From positions 62,001 to 126,000 of the forward strand of contig JBOEGS010000003.1 in assembly GCA_050633545.1 (NCBI GenBank): a stretch of 64,000 nucleotides of DNA. The letters run 5' to 3'. Below, in pieces: positions 52,153-60,844 of this stretch. The notes below the pieces were generated by a model. The model was not told the origin of the DNA. It saw nothing but the letters and a program-made list of their open reading frames with translations, and searched no databases. The position numbers and the translations under genes are program-made. Numbering within the stretch: position 1 is the first letter of the stretch; each line of letters begins with the position of its first letter. The stretch is from Litorivita sp050633545. GTDB lineage: Bacteria > Pseudomonadota > Alphaproteobacteria > Rhodobacterales > Rhodobacteraceae.

Positions 52153-52536
52153 ATGGGTATTCTGAACAGTGTTTTGCGTGTTTTCACCTGGTGGAATGGC
52201 CAGACCTTGAACACACAGCTTTATACATGGCGCAAAGGCGTCAAAGTGGGCGAGGACGAGCAGGGCAACTGCTATTACCGCACCGTGGATGGCAAGCGCC
52301 GCTGGGTGATTTACAACGGCGAGGCCGAGGCCAGCCGCATTGGCGCCGAGTGGCACGGGTGGTTGCATCACACCTTCAAAGAGCCGCCCACCGACCGCCC
52401 GATGGTGCATAAGGCATGGGAAAAACCGCATCAGCCGAACCTGACCGGCACGCCCTTGGCCTATGCTCCGGCAGGCTCCATTCGCCGCGAGGCCCCTGCC
52501 GAGCGCAGCGATTACGAGGCTTGGACGCCGGAGTAA
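52153..52536 (+). CDS. NADH:ubiquinone oxidoreductase accessory subunit, NDUFA12/B17.2 family
   Basis: A 127-residue protein. TWWNGQTLNTQLYTWRKGVK and RRWVIYNGEAEASRIGAEWH are hallmark segments of the alphaproteobacterial homologues of the mitochondrial complex I subunit NDUFA12, which binds on the peripheral arm at the inner membrane. The nuo operon is not here. It starts an apparent run with mlaD and a DUF2155 gene, a known alphaproteobacterial neighbourhood. Start at the ATG after GGAGAG. Confidence 0.93.
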   Translation: MGILNSVLRVFTWWNGQTLNTQLYTWRKGVKVGEDEQGNCYYRTVDGKRRWVIYNGEAEASRIGAEWHGWLHHTFKEPPTDRPMVHKAWEKPHQPNLTGTPLAYAPAGSIRREAPAERSDYEAWTPE

Positions 52537-52595
52537 AATGGCGGGCGCGCCGCGCCTGACCGTACTTCCGCGACGCAGAATGCGAGTGCAGTTAT

Positions 52596-53063
52596 ATGTC
52601 TGAAAACACGACCGAAACCCTTGTTGGCGGCGCGGTTCTTATCGCGGCTATCGGCTTTTTGTTCTATGCAGGGCAAGCCACGGGCTATTCAGCGAACAGC
52701 GCAGGCTACCCGCTGACGGCGTCGTTTCGCTCGCTTGAAGGCGTGAGCGTCGGCACCGATGTGCGCCTCGCAGGGGTCAAGATCGGCACAGTGACGGATG
52801 TGGATCTTGATCCGGCGACCTATCGGGCGACGGCTGAATTCACCGTGTCGAGCGGCATTGAGATCCCTGACGATAGCGCTGTGTCGATTTCTTCCGAAGG
52901 GCTGCTGGGCGGCAATTTCGTCGAGATCATGCCAGGGGGGTCGCCCTTCTACCTCGCCGCGGGCGACGAGATCGAATTCACCCAAGGCGCGGTGAGCCTG
53001 ATTTCGTTGTTGATGAAATTTGTCGCAGGTGATGGCAGCGCGCCTGACGCGGCGGCGAACTGA
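52596..53063 (+). CDS. mlaD: Lipid-asymmetry transport protein MlaD
   Basis: A 155-residue MCE-domain protein. One N-terminal membrane helix (VGGAVLIAAIGFLFYAG) anchors a periplasmic MCE domain (YPLTASFRSLEGVSVGTDVR, AGVKIGTVTDVDLD, SSEGLLGGNFVEIMPGG). In the Mla pathway it forms the hexameric ring that shuttles phospholipids with MlaFEB. mlaE, mlaF and mlaC are not next to it. Its stop overlaps the next start by one base. Confidence 0.93.
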   Translation: MSENTTETLVGGAVLIAAIGFLFYAGQATGYSANSAGYPLTASFRSLEGVSVGTDVRLAGVKIGTVTDVDLDPATYRATAEFTVSSGIEIPDDSAVSISSEGLLGGNFVEIMPGGSPFYLAAGDEIEFTQGAVSLISLLMKFVAGDGSAPDAAAN

Positions 53064-53428
53064 TGCGCCGCGCGCTTTTGGCCGCAGTGCTCGCCGGTCT
53101 GGCTGCCGCCCCCCTCGCCGCGCAGCAACAGGCCAGCAAAGCCGATGGCGCGATCTTGCGCACGCTCGACAAGGTCTCTGGGCAGGTGTTCGACCACACG
53201 GTGAGCGTGGGCGGCGGCTTTGATCTCGGATTATTGCGCGTCGATCTGTCCGAATGCCGTTTTCCGGCGGGCGATCCTTCGGGGGATGCCTATGCCCATG
53301 TCACGGTGCGCGACGGCGGCGAGGACGTGCCGATTTACAGCGGCTGGATGATTGCCTCTTCGCCCGCGCTCAGCGCGCTTGATCACGCGCGCTATGATGT
53401 TTGGGTCATCCGCTGTAAAATCTCCTGA
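53063..53428 (+). CDS. Exported DUF2155 protein
   Basis: A 121-residue protein with a signal peptide (RRALLAAVLAGLAAAPLAA, cleaved before QQQA). The rest is the DUF2155 fold (AILRTLDKVSGQVFDHTVSV, LSECRFP, DVPIYSGWMIASSPALSALD, YDVWVIRCKIS) with two cysteines likely in a disulfide. Its start overlaps the mlaD stop. Its 3' end overlaps the convergent aat gene by 37 bases. Function unknown; linkage with mlaD hints at envelope work. Confidence 0.88.
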   Translation: MRRALLAAVLAGLAAAPLAAQQQASKADGAILRTLDKVSGQVFDHTVSVGGGFDLGLLRVDLSECRFPAGDPSGDAYAHVTVRDGGEDVPIYSGWMIASSPALSALDHARYDVWVIRCKIS

Positions 53429-54039
53429 GGCGCGCGGCATATCGGCAGGGCGGTGATGTCGGCAGGCATGTCCAATGCCGCGTTGAGCAGCCCGTGATAG
53501 TCTTTGCGCGGCACTTCAATCGCCCCCAAGCTGATCAAATGTGGCGTGGTGAATTGCGTATCAAACAGCGTAAATCCACAGCGGCGCAGATGGTCGACCA
53601 AATGCGCCAGCGCCAGTTTTGACGCATCGGTGCGCCGCGAGAACATGCTTTCCCCGAAAAACGCCGCGCCACATGTGACGCCGTAAACCCCGCCGCAAAG
53701 CGCGCCGTCTTGCCAGATTTCAATCGAATGGGCCTCGCCGCGCAGATGCAAGGCGCGATAAAGCCGCGCGATATCGGCGCTAATCCATGTCTCCTCGCGG
53801 TCGGCGCAACCGCTCAAGACCCCATCAAAATCGTGGTTCAACGTGACCTGATAGGCGCCGCGGCGCATCCGGCGGCGAAGGCTACGCGAAAGGTGGAACC
53901 CGTCCAGCGGCAAAAGTCCGCGGCGGCGCGGATCGACCCAAAACACCTCGGGGTCGTTCTCATGCTCGGCCATCGGAAAAACCCCGATACGGTAGGCCTC
54001 AAGCAATGTGTCTGGCGTGATTTGTGCGGCGATGGTCAT
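53392..54039 (-). CDS. aat: Leucyl/phenylalanyl-tRNA--protein transferase
   Basis: A 215-residue Aat, which adds Leu or Phe to N-terminal Arg/Lys of proteins, marking them for ClpAP through ClpS (N-end rule). AYRIGVFPMAE, FWVDPRRRGLLPLDGFHLSR, GGVYGVTCGAAFFGESMFSR and LFDTQFTTPHLISLGAIEVP are signatures. It is convergent with DUF2155 with a 37-base overlap. clpA/clpS are not in the window. Confidence 0.96.
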   Translation of the reverse strand: MTIAAQITPDTLLEAYRIGVFPMAEHENDPEVFWVDPRRRGLLPLDGFHLSRSLRRRMRRGAYQVTLNHDFDGVLSGCADREETWISADIARLYRALHLRGEAHSIEIWQDGALCGGVYGVTCGAAFFGESMFSRRTDASKLALAHLVDHLRRCGFTLFDTQFTTPHLISLGAIEVPRKDYHGLLNAALDMPADITALPICRAPQEILQRMTQTS

Positions 54040-54145
54040 TCAAATTCTGCGAAACTCGTTCGGATTATTGCGGAGCACGTTAACGGAGCACTGTCCCTCG
54101 CCATTTAGGCTGATCTTTGGTGAAGTTTCCAGTGAGGTTCTCGAA

Positions 54146-54826
54146 ATGAGTGGAAGTGGAGAAGGGCCGGACAATCCGGCGATGATGATGGTCAGCCGCA
54201 TGCATGCGCGCCACGGGGTGTTGCTTGATGCATACCGCCACGTGATTGCCGATAGCACCGTGCTGCATCTGGGGGCCGAAGACGGGCGGTGGTGTTACGC
54301 CTTTGCCTCGGCAGGGGCGCTGCAAGTTGTCGGGGTCGAGAAAAGCGCAGAGCAGGCGAGCAAATTTACCCGCTACCCTGATATCGGCCTGCGCGAGCGT
54401 ATCGATCTGCGCTGCGCCGACCCGATGGAAGAGCTGAGCGCAGAGGTGCGCGCCGAGCGGCGCTATGACGTGGTGGCGATGTTCGATTTGCTCGAAAACG
54501 TCGCCGATTTGTTTTTGCTCTTCTCGTATATCCGCGCGCTCGGGCCGCGTTTGGTGATCCTTGATGGGGTGTTCTTGATCTCGGAGGATCCGGTTTTGCG
54601 CATCGTCAGCCAGCCGGTGCCAAGCGGCGAGGGGGGCGGCCCGCTGCGTCCGCGCGCTGTTCCTGGCCCGCGGGCTTTGGAGATCATTGCCGAGGCGCTT
54701 GACTTTGATCTGGAGTGGATCGATTGGACCCAAGTGCCCGAGGACGGGCGGATCGGGTTGGCGGACTATTTTGCCACCCACGGCGAGAAACGCGCCAGTT
54801 GCACATTGATCCCGCGCGATCTGTAG
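54146..54826 (+). CDS. SAM-dependent methyltransferase-like protein
   Basis: A 226-residue class I methyltransferase-like protein. The SAM loop is VLHLGAEDGRWCYAFASAGA (E/DxGxG-like, here GAEDGRW), followed by VVGVEKSAEQ and VVAMFDLLENV. There is no signal peptide. Start: ATG with GAGG upstream. Substrate unknown; LRPRAVPGPRALEIIAEAL resembles the C-terminal half of bacterial sugar- or lipid-modifying relatives. It stands alone with its own terminator. Confidence 0.65.
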   Translation: MSGSGEGPDNPAMMMVSRMHARHGVLLDAYRHVIADSTVLHLGAEDGRWCYAFASAGALQVVGVEKSAEQASKFTRYPDIGLRERIDLRCADPMEELSAEVRAERRYDVVAMFDLLENVADLFLLFSYIRALGPRLVILDGVFLISEDPVLRIVSQPVPSGEGGGPLRPRAVPGPRALEIIAEALDFDLEWIDWTQVPEDGRIGLADYFATHGEKRASCTLIPRDL

Positions 54827-54838
54827 CGCTCTCAACAC

Positions 54839-54869
54839 AAACGCCCGCCGAAAATGGCGGGCGTTTTTT
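54839..54869. terminator. Bidirectional terminator
   Basis: An 11-bp perfect stem AAACGCCCGCC / GGCGGGCGTTT with a 6-base loop and a T6 run. It separates the methyltransferase-like gene and the convergent accC gene. Confidence 0.92.
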
Positions 54870-54884
54870 AATTATATCAATTTC

Positions 54885-56234
54885 TTAGGCTTGAAATTCG
54901 TTCTCAAGCCACTCTTCGAGCCAATGGATGTTATAGGTGCCATCCAAAATGTCCTGCTCTTGCAAAAGAGCGCTAAAGAGCGGCACGGTGGTATCGACCC
55001 CGTCGACAATCAATTCGCCCAAGGCGCGGTTCAAACGGGCCAAGGCCTCGTTGCGATCGCGGCCGTGGACGATCAGCTTGCCGATCAAACTGTCGTAGTA
55101 GGGCGGGATCGTATAGCCGTCATAGAGCGCGCTGTCCATGCGCACGCCAAGCCCGCCAGGCGCATGATAGGCGGTGATGGTGCCGGGGCAGGGCGAGAAT
55201 TTCGGCAGTTTTTCCGCGTTGATCCGCACCTCGATGGCATGGCCGTTGATGGTCAGATCGCCTTGCTCGAAGGACATCGGCAGGCCCTCGGCAACGCGGA
55301 TTTGCTCGCGCACGAGGTCAACGCCGAAAATGCCTTCGGTGACGGGGTGCTCGACTTGCAGGCGGGTGTTCATTTCAATGAAATAGAACTCGCCGTTCTC
55401 GTAGAGAAACTCGATGGTGCCCGCGCCGGCATAGTTGATTTTGGCCACCGCATCGGCGCAGATTTTGCCAATGCGCGCGCGCTCTTCGGGGGTGATGCTG
55501 GGGCCGGGGGCCTCTTCGAATACCTTTTGGTGGCGCCGCTGCAGCGAGCAATCGCGCTCGCCCAAATGCACGGCGCGGCCTTTGCCATCGCCAAACACCT
55601 GAATTTCGATATGGCGCGGTGTGGTCAGGTATTTCTCGATATAGACCTCGTCATTGCCAAAGGCGGCCTTCGCCTCGCTGCGCGCGGTCATAAAGGCGCT
55701 TTCCATCTCGCCCGCGTTTTCGGCGACTTTCATGCCGCGCCCGCCGCCGCCAGCGGTGGCCTTGACGATGACCGGATAGCCGATTTCGGCGCCCAGCTTT
55801 TGCGCGGTTTTCAAGTCCGGCACGCCGCCGCCCGATCCGGGCACGCAGGGCACGCCGAGCGCCTTCATCGTGTCGATGGCGGTGATTTTGTCGCCCATAA
55901 CGCGGATGTGCTCGGCGGTCGGGCCAATAAAGGTGAGCCCGTGATCTTCGATGATCTGCACGAAATTGGCGTTTTCCGACAAAAAGCCATACCCGGGGTG
56001 CACGGCCTGTGCACCCGTGACTTCGCAGGCGGCGATGATCGCAGGGATCGACAGGTAGCTTTCAGTCGAAGAGGGCGGGCCGATGCAGATGCTTTCGTCG
56101 GCCATGCGCACATGCATCGCATCGGCGTCGGCGGTGGAATGCACCGCGACCGATTTGATGCCCATTTCGCGGGCCGCGCGGATCACCCTGAGGGCAATTT
56201 CGCCTCGATTGGCAATTAGGATTTTATCGAACAT
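54885..56234 (-). CDS. accC: Acetyl-CoA carboxylase biotin carboxylase subunit
   Basis: A 449-residue ATP-grasp enzyme that carboxylates biotin on AccB. FDKILIANRGEIALRVIRAA starts the protein; KATAGGGGRGMKVAEN is the ATP loop, and EMNTRLQVEHPVTE the catalytic segment. The ATG at 56234 is 10 bases after the accB stop (operon accB-accC). It provides malonyl-CoA for fatty-acid synthesis; accA and accD are elsewhere. Confidence 0.97.
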   Translation of the reverse strand: MFDKILIANRGEIALRVIRAAREMGIKSVAVHSTADADAMHVRMADESICIGPPSSTESYLSIPAIIAACEVTGAQAVHPGYGFLSENANFVQIIEDHGLTFIGPTAEHIRVMGDKITAIDTMKALGVPCVPGSGGGVPDLKTAQKLGAEIGYPVIVKATAGGGGRGMKVAENAGEMESAFMTARSEAKAAFGNDEVYIEKYLTTPRHIEIQVFGDGKGRAVHLGERDCSLQRRHQKVFEEAPGPSITPEERARIGKICADAVAKINYAGAGTIEFLYENGEFYFIEMNTRLQVEHPVTEGIFGVDLVREQIRVAEGLPMSFEQGDLTINGHAIEVRINAEKLPKFSPCPGTITAYHAPGGLGVRMDSALYDGYTIPPYYDSLIGKLIVHGRDRNEALARLNRALGELIVDGVDTTVPLFSALLQEQDILDGTYNIHWLEEWLENEFQA

Positions 56235-56244
56235 ATGTTGCGCC

Positions 56245-56739
56245 TTATTCGATAACGACGAGGGGAGAGCCATATTCGACCGCATCGCCATCAGCGACGA
56301 GGATACGCTTCACGGTGCCCGATTTTGGCGCCGGAATATGGTTCATGGTTTTCATCGCTTCCACGATCAACAGCGTGTCGCCTTCGCTGACCTGAGCGCC
56401 GACCGAAATGAAGGAAGGTGCGCCCGGTTCGGCTTGAAGATAGATTGTGCCGACCATGGGCGAGGTCACCGCGCCCGGGTGGCTTGCGGGGTCTTCTTCT
56501 GCCGAGGCGATCTGTGCTGGCGCGGCGGCAGCGGAAGCTGCCGAGGGGGCCGGAGCAGCAGCGGCAGGGGCTGCCGCGACTTGGGTGACAATCTCTTTTT
56601 TGCGGCTGACGCGCACGTTGAGGCTGTCGTCTTCGCCATATTCGCGTTTGACCTGCAACTCGGTCAGATCGTTCTCGCGCAAAAGCTCGGCCAGTGCCTG
56701 AATAAAGGCCACATCGGAGTCATGGGTGTTTTTTGTCAT
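56245..56739 (-). CDS. accB: Acetyl-CoA carboxylase biotin carboxyl carrier protein
   Basis: A 164-residue BCCP. An N-terminal helix domain (IQALAELLRENDLTELQVKR), an Ala/Pro-rich linker (about residues 55-78) and a biotinyl domain with EAMKTMNH; Lys130 is the biotin site. The ATG follows GAGGACAAC. It is the first gene of the accBC operon. Confidence 0.97.
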   Translation of the reverse strand: MTKNTHDSDVAFIQALAELLRENDLTELQVKREYGEDDSLNVRVSRKKEIVTQVAAAPAAAAPAPSAASAAAAPAQIASAEEDPASHPGAVTSPMVGTIYLQAEPGAPSFISVGAQVSEGDTLLIVEAMKTMNHIPAPKSGTVKRILVADGDAVEYGSPLVVIE

Positions 56740-56919
56740 GTTGTCCTCAAACGGTCAGATGCGCTCATCTTGGCGTGCGCGCTAGCAAATCTGGCCTGCT
56801 TATATGGCATGCGTGGATGCGAATAAAGCGGGCAATTTCATCCTCTTTGCGCTATCTATTGTAGGGAAGCGAGGTGAAAAACCCCGATTTTGCGTCAAAT
56901 CTGTTGCGAGACGGGCCGC

Positions 56920-57531
56920 TCACAGTGGCGTTCCGGAGAGTTTTGCCACCAGTTCCGCCAATTTGCGCGCCTTGAATTTTTGCAAAAGCCGCGCGCGGTA
57001 GACCTCGATTGTGCGATAGCTCAGGCCCAATTCCTTGCCGATTTCCTTGCAGGTCAGCCCGCGGCAGGTGAGGATCGCGACATCGCGCTCGCGGCGCGTC
57101 AACTCGACCAAGGGGCGTTCTTCGGAAATATCGGCAAAGGACCACACACCTTGGCGAAACGGGTCTTCGGGGGTGAGCGATTGTCCGCGCGCGCGGCACC
57201 AAAACAACGTTCCATCACGGCGGCGCATGATGCGTTCATCTTGATACCTGCCGGTGCTGCGCATGCCTTCGCGCCATCGTGCGCCGATGGTTTCAAACTC
57301 CTGTAGCGACGGGTAAAGAGCAGAAAATTGCGTGTTTCTATAGCTTTCGGGCGTGCCGCCGAACATGCGCGCGAAATGTTGGTTGCAGCGGCGCACGATA
57401 CGGTTTTCCAAAACCACCAAACCCGTGGGCGCGTAGTCAAATGCCAGATCGGACAGCGATTGCGGCGCGGCGCGATCCGCGGGATCTATAGGATGCGAGG
57501 AGGGCGGCGTGCTGCGTGCTTGGGTGACCAT
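56920..57531 (-). CDS. PAS domain-LuxR-type HTH transcriptional regulator
   Basis: A 203-residue regulator. Residues of about 28-140 form a PAS-like sensor (FDYAPTGLVVLENRIVRRCN, MRRRDGTLFWCRARGQSLTP), and the C-terminal 65 residues are a LuxR HTH (LTRRERDVAILTCRGLTCKE, IGKELGLSYRTIEVYRARLL). There is no receiver domain, so it is not a classical response regulator. Ligand and targets unknown. It lies upstream of accB in the same direction, with about 180 bases between. Confidence 0.88.
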   Translation of the reverse strand: MVTQARSTPPSSHPIDPADRAAPQSLSDLAFDYAPTGLVVLENRIVRRCNQHFARMFGGTPESYRNTQFSALYPSLQEFETIGARWREGMRSTGRYQDERIMRRRDGTLFWCRARGQSLTPEDPFRQGVWSFADISEERPLVELTRRERDVAILTCRGLTCKEIGKELGLSYRTIEVYRARLLQKFKARKLAELVAKLSGTPL

Positions 57532-57626
57532 AGCCTATTGTGGACCCTCGGGCCCTCAGGCGTAAAGCGTAATGTTGTGCCTGCGCCTGCCTGCTACCTG
57601 CGGCTTGCGGCGAGGGCGGCGCAGGG

Positions 57627-58481
57627 TTATGCGGCGCGGCTCGCGACGATGGCGGCGTTATAGGTCGCTAGAACCTGACTTGCGGCAAAGCGTTGATCCG
57701 AGGTGGGAATATCCACCCCGCCGACTTTCTCGCCATTACGGGCGGCTTCGATCGCGCTTTGCTTGGCCGCGCGCACGGCAGCTTGAATCTCGCGCACGAG
57801 ATATTGCGCGCGCAGTTCTGCTTGCAACGCGAGGCTGCGGGCATGGCTCTCGGCCGAGGAAATTTCGACCTGCTCGCGCAGAGGGTCCGCGCCCTGTGTT
57901 TCCGCCTGCGGGGCCGGCGCGCTTTCGCGGCGGGTCTCAATGCTATGCGCGGTTTGGGATTTCGCGGCCTGCAAAAGGGCAAGGTTGTGGTCATTGCTGG
58001 CGTCCCGCTCGGCCTTGAATGCGGCTTGCGCGGCGGCGTTTTGTTCGGCGTCCAAAGCCGCGGCGCGCGCCTCCTCTTCGGGGCTGCCAAACATGGCCTC
58101 GGCGTCTTCGCTGCGGCTCTTGTGATCCTCGCGCGCGCGCGGCGCACTGTGTTCGGCTGCGCCTTCAATCACGGCACGCGCGGCGCTTTCGCTCGAGGAG
58201 GGATTGGCGGAGCGGCGCACCACATCGGCGGCGGCTCGGGTTTTTTGATCCTGCGTTGCGCCGGATTTCTCTGCCCCTGCGGGATTGGCCAGAACTGTGG
58301 CCGGATTGATCGCCGAGGGCGGCGAGAGTGCGCCCGTGGCGGGGGCCGCGCCAGGCACAAAGCCGCGCGCGCCGGTTCCCGCCGAAGAGGTATCGGTTTG
58401 AGGTGTTTGGTGAATTTGCTTTTGCGTGCCGTCTTGCAGCACGCTGGACATCGCCCATCCGACAATCCGCATCGCTAGCAT
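57627..58481 (-). CDS. Ala/Glu/Ser-rich protein of unknown function
   Basis: A 284-residue, low-complexity protein. Residues of about 15-140 look disordered; about 140-250 is a charged, probably coiled-coil stretch (ARAAALDAEQNAAAQAAFKA, LALQAELRAQYLVREIQAAV). The C-terminus (GGVDIPTSDQRFAASQVLAT) is the only globular-looking part. No clear signal peptide or membrane helix. The ATG has AAGGA 8 bases upstream. A striking inverted repeat lies 40-78 bases upstream. Family not recognised; a cytoskeletal or flagellar-type helper is only a guess. Confidence 0.65.
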   Translation of the reverse strand: MLAMRIVGWAMSSVLQDGTQKQIHQTPQTDTSSAGTGARGFVPGAAPATGALSPPSAINPATVLANPAGAEKSGATQDQKTRAAADVVRRSANPSSSESAARAVIEGAAEHSAPRAREDHKSRSEDAEAMFGSPEEEARAAALDAEQNAAAQAAFKAERDASNDHNLALLQAAKSQTAHSIETRRESAPAPQAETQGADPLREQVEISSAESHARSLALQAELRAQYLVREIQAAVRAAKQSAIEAARNGEKVGGVDIPTSDQRFAASQVLATYNAAIVASRAA

Positions 58482-58520
58482 TTGTTACATCCTTCGATTA
58501 CCCCCCACACGACTCAGAGG

Positions 58521-58559
58521 TTAAGAGGTAAATCTTTACATGCGATTAATACCTCTTAA
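58521..58559. promoter_or_regulatory. Inverted repeat, possible operator or CtrA-like site
   Basis: Perfect 10-bp arms TTAAGAGGTA (58521-58530) and TACCTCTTAA (58550-58559) around 19 bases. The right arm is part of TTAATACCTCTTAA, a TTAA-N6-TTAA spacing close to CtrA sites (TTAA-N7-TTAA). It sits 40-78 bases before the start of the unknown minus-strand gene. Confidence 0.5.
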
Positions 58560-58746
58560 GTGGACGTAATTCTTAAGGAAATCGGACGGTTCAAACCCTA
58601 CTGTGCGTGGGGTTTGCGGGGGCGGGGGCGGGTAGGGGCCTGTGGATGACTTTGCCAAGGTCTACCTCGCAAAGCTTAACCGCTTCAGACATGTGAAGAG
58701 AAGTTCACATTTGCGCGGCAGCTTTTCAGGGCGCGGCGCAAAAGAA

Positions 58747-58773
58747 AAAGGCCGAAGCAATGCTCCGGCCTTT
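58747..58773 (-). terminator. Terminator after acs
   Basis: Stem AAAGGCCGAAGC / GCTCCGGCCTTT, 12 positions with one mismatch, 3-base loop. On the minus strand it ends in a T-tract (TTTTTCTTT), 23 bases after the acs stop. Confidence 0.8.
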
Positions 58774-58795
58774 GCATGCGTCATGTGACACCTGT

Positions 58796-60745
58796 TCACC
58801 CGCGGTTCATGCGGTTCTCGATCAACTCGTCGACCACGGCGGGTTCGGCCAAGGTCGAGGTATCGCCAAGGCTGCCAAAATCGTTTTCGGCGATCTTGCG
58901 CAGGATGCGGCGCATGATCTTGCCGGAACGGGTTTTCGGCAAGCCGGGGGCCCATTGGATGAGATCGGGTTTGGCGATCGGTCCGATTTCGGTGCGCACC
59001 CAAGTTTCAAGCTCTTTGCGCAGCTCGGGCGTTGGTTCGACCCCGTTCATCAATGTGACATAGGCATAGATGCCTTGGCCTTTGATCTCATGGGGATAAC
59101 CGACGACGGCGGCTTCGGCGACCTTGGCGTGGGCGACCAATGCGCTTTCCACTTCGGCGGTGCCCATACGGTGGCCCGAAACGTTGATCACGTCATCGAC
59201 GCGGCCGGTGATCCAGTAGTAGCCATCCTTGTCGCGGCGGCATCCGTCACCGGCGAAATAATAGCCTTTGTAGTCGGAGAAATAGGTTTTCTCGAACCGC
59301 TCGTGATCGCCGAAGACGGTGCGCATCTGGCCAGGCCAGCTGTCTTTGATGGCCAAGACGCCTTCGCATTCGGTGTCATGGATTTCCTCGCCGGTGTGGG
59401 GGTCGAGCACCACAGGCTGCACTCCGAAGAAGGGCAATGTGGCCGATCCGGGTTTGGTGGCCGTCGCGCCGGGCAGGGGGGTGAGCATATGGCCGCCTGT
59501 TTCGGTCTGCCACCATGTGTCGACAATCGGGCATTTGCCCTTGCCGATCACGTCATTGTACCAGTTCCACGCCTCGGGGTTGATCGGCTCGCCCACGGTG
59601 CCGAGCAGCTTGAGGTCCGACAGGTCGTATTTCTCGACCCATTCGTTGCCTTGGCCCATCAGGGCGCGAATGGCGGTGGGGGCGGTATAGAACTGGTTCA
59701 CCTTGTGCTTTTCACACACGGCCCAGAAGCGGCCTGCATCGGGATAGGTCGGCACGCCTTCGAACATGATGGTGGTGGCACCATTGGCCAGCGGGCCATA
59801 GATGATATAGCTGTGGCCGGTGACCCAACCCACATCGGCGGTGCACCAGAACACATCGCCCTCGTGGTAATCGAAGGTATATTCATGGGTCATCGCGGCA
59901 TAGACCATATAGCCGCCGGTGCAATGCACGACGCCTTTGGGTTGGCCGGTCGAGCCGGAGGTGTAGAGCACGAAGAGCGGGTCTTCGGCGTTCATTTCCG
60001 CCGGTTTGCTATAGTCATCGGCCTCGGCGGCCATTTCGTTATAGTCGTAATCGCGCCCGTCAATCCAAGTGGTTTGACCGCCGGTGCGTTTGACCACAAG
60101 GCATTTGACCGTGTCCTTACAATGCAGCAGCGCCGCATCGGTGTTGGATTTGAGCGCGGTTTTGCGCCCGCCGCGTGGGGCTTCGTCTGCGGTGATCACC
60201 ACCTTGGCATCACAGCCATTGATCCGCGCACCAAGCGCATCGGGCGAGAAGCCCGCGAAGACGATGGAATGCACCGCGCCGATCCGCGCACAGGCCAGCA
60301 TCGCATAGGCCGCCTCGGGGATCATCGGCAGGTAAATGATGACGCGGTCGCCTTTGCGCACGCCCATATCCTCGAGGATATTGGCCATGCGGCAGGTGCG
60401 CAGGTGCAGCTCTTTATAGGTGATATGGAGCGCCTCATCCTCGGGGCTGTCCGGCTCCCAGATGATCGCGGTTTGATCGCCGCGGGTCTCCAGATGGCGG
60501 TCCACGCAGTTGTAGGAGGCGTTCAATGTGCCGTCCTCGAACCATTTGATATCGACCGATCCGAGGGTGAAGTCGGAGGATTTCACTTTGGTGAAGGGCT
60601 TGATCCAGTCGATCCGCTTGCCATGCTCGCCCCAAAAGGCCTCTGGGTCATTGATCGAGGCGGCATACATCTGGTCATAGGTCGCCTTGTCGGCGTGGGA
60701 CGCTTTGGTGAATGCGGCGGAGGGCGGGTAGGATTGATCGGACAT
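58796..60745 (-). CDS. acs: Acetate--CoA ligase (acetyl-CoA synthetase)
   Basis: A 649-residue AMP-forming enzyme: acetate + ATP + CoA to acetyl-CoA. Motifs: FVLYTSGSTGQPKGVVH (P-loop of the ANL family), DTWWQTETGGHM, and C-terminal PKTRSGKIMRRILRK containing the lysine regulated by acetylation in Acs. Start: ATG at 60745 with GAAGG upstream; the longer frame overlaps the upstream region and is not needed. It lies 100 bases after livF in the same direction. Confidence 0.97.
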   Translation of the reverse strand: MSDQSYPPSAAFTKASHADKATYDQMYAASINDPEAFWGEHGKRIDWIKPFTKVKSSDFTLGSVDIKWFEDGTLNASYNCVDRHLETRGDQTAIIWEPDSPEDEALHITYKELHLRTCRMANILEDMGVRKGDRVIIYLPMIPEAAYAMLACARIGAVHSIVFAGFSPDALGARINGCDAKVVITADEAPRGGRKTALKSNTDAALLHCKDTVKCLVVKRTGGQTTWIDGRDYDYNEMAAEADDYSKPAEMNAEDPLFVLYTSGSTGQPKGVVHCTGGYMVYAAMTHEYTFDYHEGDVFWCTADVGWVTGHSYIIYGPLANGATTIMFEGVPTYPDAGRFWAVCEKHKVNQFYTAPTAIRALMGQGNEWVEKYDLSDLKLLGTVGEPINPEAWNWYNDVIGKGKCPIVDTWWQTETGGHMLTPLPGATATKPGSATLPFFGVQPVVLDPHTGEEIHDTECEGVLAIKDSWPGQMRTVFGDHERFEKTYFSDYKGYYFAGDGCRRDKDGYYWITGRVDDVINVSGHRMGTAEVESALVAHAKVAEAAVVGYPHEIKGQGIYAYVTLMNGVEPTPELRKELETWVRTEIGPIAKPDLIQWAPGLPKTRSGKIMRRILRKIAENDFGSLGDTSTLAEPAVVDELIENRMNRG

Positions 60746-60785
60746 GGGATAGCCTTCACTACTATTTCGTTTGGATCTGGGTAAC

Positions 60786-60827
60786 CCGTCCGCCGTGGCC
60801 CTTTCAATCGGGACCAAAGGCGGACGG
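60786..60827 (-). terminator. Possible terminator or attenuator between livF and acs
   Basis: 9-bp arms CCGTCCGCC / GGCGGACGG with a 24-base interior that can form a smaller hairpin. There is no clear T-run, so it may only weaken read-through into acs. Confidence 0.4.
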
Positions 60828-60844
60828 ATTTGGCTTTTTATGGC

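Larger units (their letters stand above)
58482..58795. other. Intergenic region with an inverted repeat and the acs terminator
   Basis: About 310 bases between the unknown 284-residue gene and acs, both on the minus strand. It holds the inverted repeat at 58521-58559 and the terminator at 58747-58773. I saw no supported small gene in it. Confidence 0.6.

Noticed and set aside
58760..60784. 674-residue frame antisense to acs
   Set aside because: Shadow; acs is unmistakable on the minus strand.
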